Shown here: in pieces, positions 35,972 to 38,244 of the stretch
How positions within the stretch are numbered: position 1 is the stretch's first letter
Layout: each line of letters starts with the position of its first letter
Program-made: the position numbers and the translations under genes
The notes under the pieces: model-generated
Seen by the model: the letters and a program-made list of their open reading frames with translations, nothing else
The model's database searches: none
What the model was told of the DNA's origin: nothing
Assembly (NCBI RefSeq): GCF_000374465.1
Contig: NZ_KB894537.1
Span: 1-38,244, forward strand
Length of the DNA stretch: 38,244 bases
From: Ahrensia kielensis DSM 5890
GTDB taxonomy: Bacteria > Pseudomonadota > Alphaproteobacteria > Rhizobiales > Rhizobiaceae
Direction of reading: 5' to 3'

Positions 35972-36898
35972 TTATCCCTGGAAGAGCGATAGAATTGTTT
36001 GTGCGTTACCGTTTGCAATCGACAATGACTGCACACCAAGCTGCTGCTGAACCTGAAGGGCCTGCAAGCGTGTTGATTCTTCGGTCATATCTGCATCGAC
36101 GAGCTTACCGATACCGCGTTCAATCGCATCCATCAGATCGCCAACAAAAGTGCTTTGCAAATTGATACGTTTCTTAGAAGTACCAAGGTCAGAAGCTGAT
36201 GTAGTCAACGCTTGAAGCGTTGCATCAACATTTGAAATCATGTCTGCAAGATCTGTATCATCAAGGCCTGCCACAGTAATATCAAGTGTTGCAACATTGG
36301 TTGTTACAGCACCAGCCCCCGTGGTAGTAAAATTTGTATCAAGTAACCCAGTACCAGCAGCATTGGCATCGAACAAAACAGTTGTTGTTGTGTCAATATC
36401 AATCGTTGCGAGCGATACCGTGCCATCAGATGCACGGTTAAAAGATGCAACAACGCTTTTGGTCGCTGAATAGCCTGCAACACTTGAATCAACTGAAAGC
36501 CAGTTTTCACCGGAGAAGGTTGCTGATTCAGAAATGCTTGTAAGCTGGTTTTGTAGCTCACTGATTTCTGATTGAATTTTACTGCGGTCAACACCTGGTT
36601 CGCTGGCAGCAACGAGCTTGGATTTAATTTCATCAACCACATCGAGCGCGCTGTTGATACCCGTATAGGCAACATCAACTTTCGCAGCGCCAAGTCCGAG
36701 TGCATCTTGAACTGTGCTCAGTGCCGAGCTGTCTGAACGCATTGTTGTAGCAATTGACCAATAAGCAGCGTTATCGCTCGCTTCAGCAACTTGTTTGCCG
36801 GTCGAGATACGCGCTTGCGTTGTTTCAATTGATTTATTGGTGATCTGAAGAGACTTCAACGCGGTCATCGCTGCAGTGTTAGTCAAAATACTGGACAT
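35972..36898 (-). CDS. Flagellin (copy 1)
   Basis: The 308-residue flagellin has the conserved N-terminal helix (MSSILTNTAAMTALKSLQ, then ARISTGKQVAEASDNAAYWSIA) and C-terminal helix (DMTEESTRLQALQVQQQLG ending in ILSLFQG) that pack into the filament core. The centre is short, as in other Rhizobiales. The start at 36898 has GGGGACA upstream; the in-frame ATG at 36964 would give a 22-residue extension not found in flagellins. It is a close paralogue of the next gene. It has its own leader with the conserved element and a terminator. Confidence 0.97.
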   Translation of the reverse strand: MSSILTNTAAMTALKSLQITNKSIETTQARISTGKQVAEASDNAAYWSIATTMRSDSSALSTVQDALGLGAAKVDVAYTGINSALDVVDEIKSKLVAASEPGVDRSKIQSEISELQNQLTSISESATFSGENWLSVDSSVAGYSATKSVVASFNRASDGTVSLATIDIDTTTTVLFDANAAGTGLLDTNFTTTGAGAVTTNVATLDITVAGLDDTDLADMISNVDATLQALTTSASDLGTSKKRINLQSTFVGDLMDAIERGIGKLVDADMTEESTRLQALQVQQQLGVQSLSIANGNAQTILSLFQG

Positions 36899-36900
36899 GG

Positions 36901-36930
36901 TGTCCCCTTGTTTGGCACAATTTTGGGACA
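36901..36930 (-). promoter_or_regulatory. Ribosome binding site complementarity in the flagellin 1 leader
   Basis: On the minus strand TGTCCC (36930-36925) is the exact complement of GGGACA (36906-36901), which contains the ribosome binding site 2 bases before the ATG. The loop would be 18 bases. If transcribed, this hairpin would hide the site, giving a place for FlbT/FlaF control. TGTCCC is also part of the conserved ATCCGGAATGTCCC block, so whether it is transcribed depends on the start site. Confidence 0.45.
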
Positions 36931-36967
36931 TTCCGGATCGGCCGGCGCACCGAAGAGGCTTCATGCT
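36928..36967 (-). promoter_or_regulatory. Bipartite regulatory element upstream of flagellin 1
   Basis: Read on the minus strand, AGCATGAAGCC (36967-36957; 9 of 11 identical to the che element palindrome) is followed after 18 bases by ATCCGGAATGT (36938-36928), with CCGG 3 bases before the second block. Spacing is the same as in the flagellin 2 copy. Confidence 0.55.
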
Positions 36968-37027
36968 CTATAGGTCTATAGTCGGTGCTTAAGGGCGAAT
37001 CAAAAACTCCCCGTTAACTATAGTTAA
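36968..37027. promoter_or_regulatory. CTATAG repeats and a 14-bp palindrome upstream of flagellin 1
   Basis: CTATAG occurs at 36968-36973, 36976-36981 and 37018-37023. The last lies in the perfect 14-bp palindrome TTAACTATAGTTAA (37014-37027). They sit 70 to 130 bases before the flagellin 1 ATG. Flagellin 2 and mcp lack them, so this may be a gene-specific operator; it could also be chance AT-rich sequence. Confidence 0.35.
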
Positions 37028-37067
37028 TAGAACATGGTTAATAAAAAGTAACCAGTAAAATCGACAC

Positions 37068-37093
37068 AAAAAAGGCCGCCCAATGGGCGGCCT
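37068..37093 (-). terminator. Terminator after the second flagellin gene
   Basis: On the minus strand a 9-bp GC-rich stem (37073-37081 with 37085-37093) with a 3-base loop runs into six Ts. It closes the upstream flagellin transcript before the promoter region of the next copy. Confidence 0.92.
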
Positions 37094-37115
37094 AAATGCT
37101 GTTATTGAATTACGA

Positions 37116-38045
37116 TTAACGGAAGAGCGATAGAATTGTCTGTGCGTTGCCGTTTGCAATCGACAATGACTGCACACCAAGCTGCTGCTGAACCTGAAGG
37201 GCCTGCAAGCGTGTTGATTCTTCGGTCATATCCGCATCAACAAGCTTGCCAATGCCGCGATCAATCGCATTCATCAGATCGCCAACAAATTCGCTCTGCA
37301 TGTTAATACGCTGTTTTGATGAACCGAGATCAGAAGCCGCAGTTGTAAGGCTCTGCAACGTAGCATCAACATTAGAAATCATGTCTGCAAGATCTGTATC
37401 ATCAAGTCCTGCCGCAGTAATATCAAGTGTTGCAACATTGGTTGTTACAGCACCAGCACCCGTGGTAGTAAAGTTTGCATCAAGCAAACCTACTTCTGTT
37501 GCACCTGTACCGGCATCAAACAATACTGTGCTTGATGTATCGATATCGATTGTTGCAAGAGATACTGAGCCGTCAGCGGCACGGTTGAACGAAGCAACAA
37601 CGCTTTTCGTTGCGTTGTAGCCAGTTGCACTTGAGTCAGTTGAAAGCCAGTTTTCGCCAGAGAACGTTGCAGATTCTGCAATGCTTGTTAGCTGGTTCTG
37701 AAGTTCGCCGATTTCAGATTGGATTTTAGCACGGTCAACACCTGGCTCGCTGGCAGCAACAAGCTTAGACTTGATTTCATCAACCACGTCCAAAGTTGCA
37801 TTAATACCTGTGTAAGCAACATCAACCTTAGCAGCGCCAAGACCCAAAGCGTCTTGAACTGTACCAAGAGCTTTTGTGTCTGAACGCATTGTTGTTGCGA
37901 TAGACCAGTAAGCAGCGTTGTCGCTGGCTTCAGCAACCTGTTTGCCTGTAGAAATACGCGCCTGCGTAGTTTCGATAGCAGAGTTTGTAGACTGAAGTGA
38001 TTTAAGCGCAGTCATCGCTGATGTGTTAGTCAAAATACTGGACAT
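37116..38045 (-). CDS. Flagellin (copy 2)
   Basis: The 309-residue flagellin is nearly the same as copy 1 over its N- and C-terminal helices. It differs mainly in a few surface residues and by a one- or two-residue change in the centre. The start at 38045 has AGGGACA upstream; a second in-frame ATG at 38060 is less likely. It lies upstream of copy 1 with a terminator between them, so the two are separate units. Two to four tandem flagellins are normal in rhizobia, which have complex or mixed filaments. Confidence 0.97.
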   Translation of the reverse strand: MSSILTNTSAMTALKSLQSTNSAIETTQARISTGKQVAEASDNAAYWSIATTMRSDTKALGTVQDALGLGAAKVDVAYTGINATLDVVDEIKSKLVAASEPGVDRAKIQSEIGELQNQLTSIAESATFSGENWLSTDSSATGYNATKSVVASFNRAADGSVSLATIDIDTSSTVLFDAGTGATEVGLLDANFTTTGAGAVTTNVATLDITAAGLDDTDLADMISNVDATLQSLTTAASDLGSSKQRINMQSEFVGDLMNAIDRGIGKLVDADMTEESTRLQALQVQQQLGVQSLSIANGNAQTILSLFR

Positions 38046-38048
38046 AAT

Positions 38049-38081
38049 TGTCCCTTTCAAAAGATACTCAAAGAAGGGACA
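38049..38081 (-). promoter_or_regulatory. Ribosome binding site complementarity in the flagellin 2 leader
   Basis: On the minus strand TGTCCC (38081-38076) is the complement of GGGACA (38054-38049), which holds the ribosome binding site 3 bases before the ATG. The loop is 21 bases. The same pairing appears in the flagellin 1 leader although the loops differ in sequence and length. Confidence 0.45.
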
Positions 38082-38118
38082 TTCCGGATATCCCGGTTCG
38101 ATGGACAGGCATCATGCC
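38079..38118 (-). promoter_or_regulatory. Bipartite regulatory element upstream of flagellin 2
   Basis: Read on the minus strand, the palindrome GGCATGATGCC (38118-38108, identical to the che copy) is followed after 18 bases by ATCCGGAATGT (38089-38079), with CCGG 3 bases before the second block. Upstream of it, to the window end, the sequence is AT-rich without a recognisable gene. Confidence 0.6.
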
Positions 38119-38244
38119 ATGGCCAACTGGGCCACCATCGTCAAAAGCCAAAATGGCGGACAAAGTTTAATAAAGATAAAATTGAAGCAAGCTGATTGGA
38201 AAAAAAATAATATTCCAAATTATCTTGGTAAATAGTTAGATAAC

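Noticed and set aside
38023-38235. 70-codon plus-strand open frame at the window end
   Set aside because: It overlaps the start and promoter region of flagellin 2 on the opposite strand and has no features of a protein.
1-38244. Search for tRNA, rRNA, CRISPR arrays, insertion sequences, prophage or attachment sites
   Set aside because: I saw no tRNA or rRNA sequence, no regularly spaced repeats, no transposase or integrase, and gene order is coherent throughout, so there is no sign of a mobile element.

Overview
This window looks like chromosome from an alphaproteobacterium of the Rhizobiales (Hyphomicrobiales), the group that holds Brucella, Sinorhizobium and Ahrensia. The evidence is gene content and order: a che operon with the rhizobial accessory genes cheS and cheT, the periplasmic motility protein MotC, FlaF/FlbT control of flagellin, an FtcR/Rem-type flagellar regulator, and tandem short flagellins. 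Base composition looks moderate by eye (below 50% GC), which is low for the order and would suit a marine member. The species cannot be fixed from the sequence alone.

Layout. (1) 1-8405, plus strand, mostly housekeeping: a small secreted protein, a chain of hairpins ending in a terminator (candidate small RNA), then proA, nadD, rsfS, rlmH, an EnvC-like murein hydrolase activator, a CtpA-type protease, a divergent polysaccharide deacetylase and rppH. (2) 8610-17328, plus strand: one tightly packed chemotaxis operon, mcp-cheS-cheY1-cheA-cheW-cheR-cheB-cheY2-cheD-cheT. (3) 17329-18137: a gene-poor stretch and one unrecognised membrane/secreted gene, which ends 2 bases from the convergent flagellar operon. 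(4) 18140-28873, minus strand, read from right to left: ftcR-flgE-flgK-flgL-flaF-flbT-flgD-fliQ-flhA-fliR-fliJ-flgJ-type rod protein-flgN-like-FliL-like gene. (5) 28874-29519: a 646-base non-coding or nearly non-coding stretch. (6) 29520-35845, minus strand: fliF-(cryptic fliH-like gene)-motB-motC-fliK. (7) 35923-38244: two tandem flagellin genes, each with its own terminator and a long leader.

How it works together. Region 2 encodes receptor, kinase, coupling protein, adaptation enzymes and two response regulators. CheS and CheT probably shut down the CheY phosphate signal in place of CheZ. Regions 4-7 encode the MS ring, export gate, hook, hook-filament junction, stator MotB with MotC, hook-length control, flagellin and its post-transcriptional regulators. 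motA, fliG, fliM, fliN, flhB, fliI and fliP are not here and must lie elsewhere.

The most interesting non-coding signal is a bipartite DNA element shared by the che operon leader and both flagellin leaders (palindrome GGCATGATGCC, 16-18 bases, then ATCCGGAATGT). The flagellin leaders also carry a sequence complementary to their own ribosome binding sites. Other points are the four-hairpin candidate RNA with C-rich loops at 345-517, an unannotated-looking FliH candidate next to fliF, and patchwork identity between the two flagellins.
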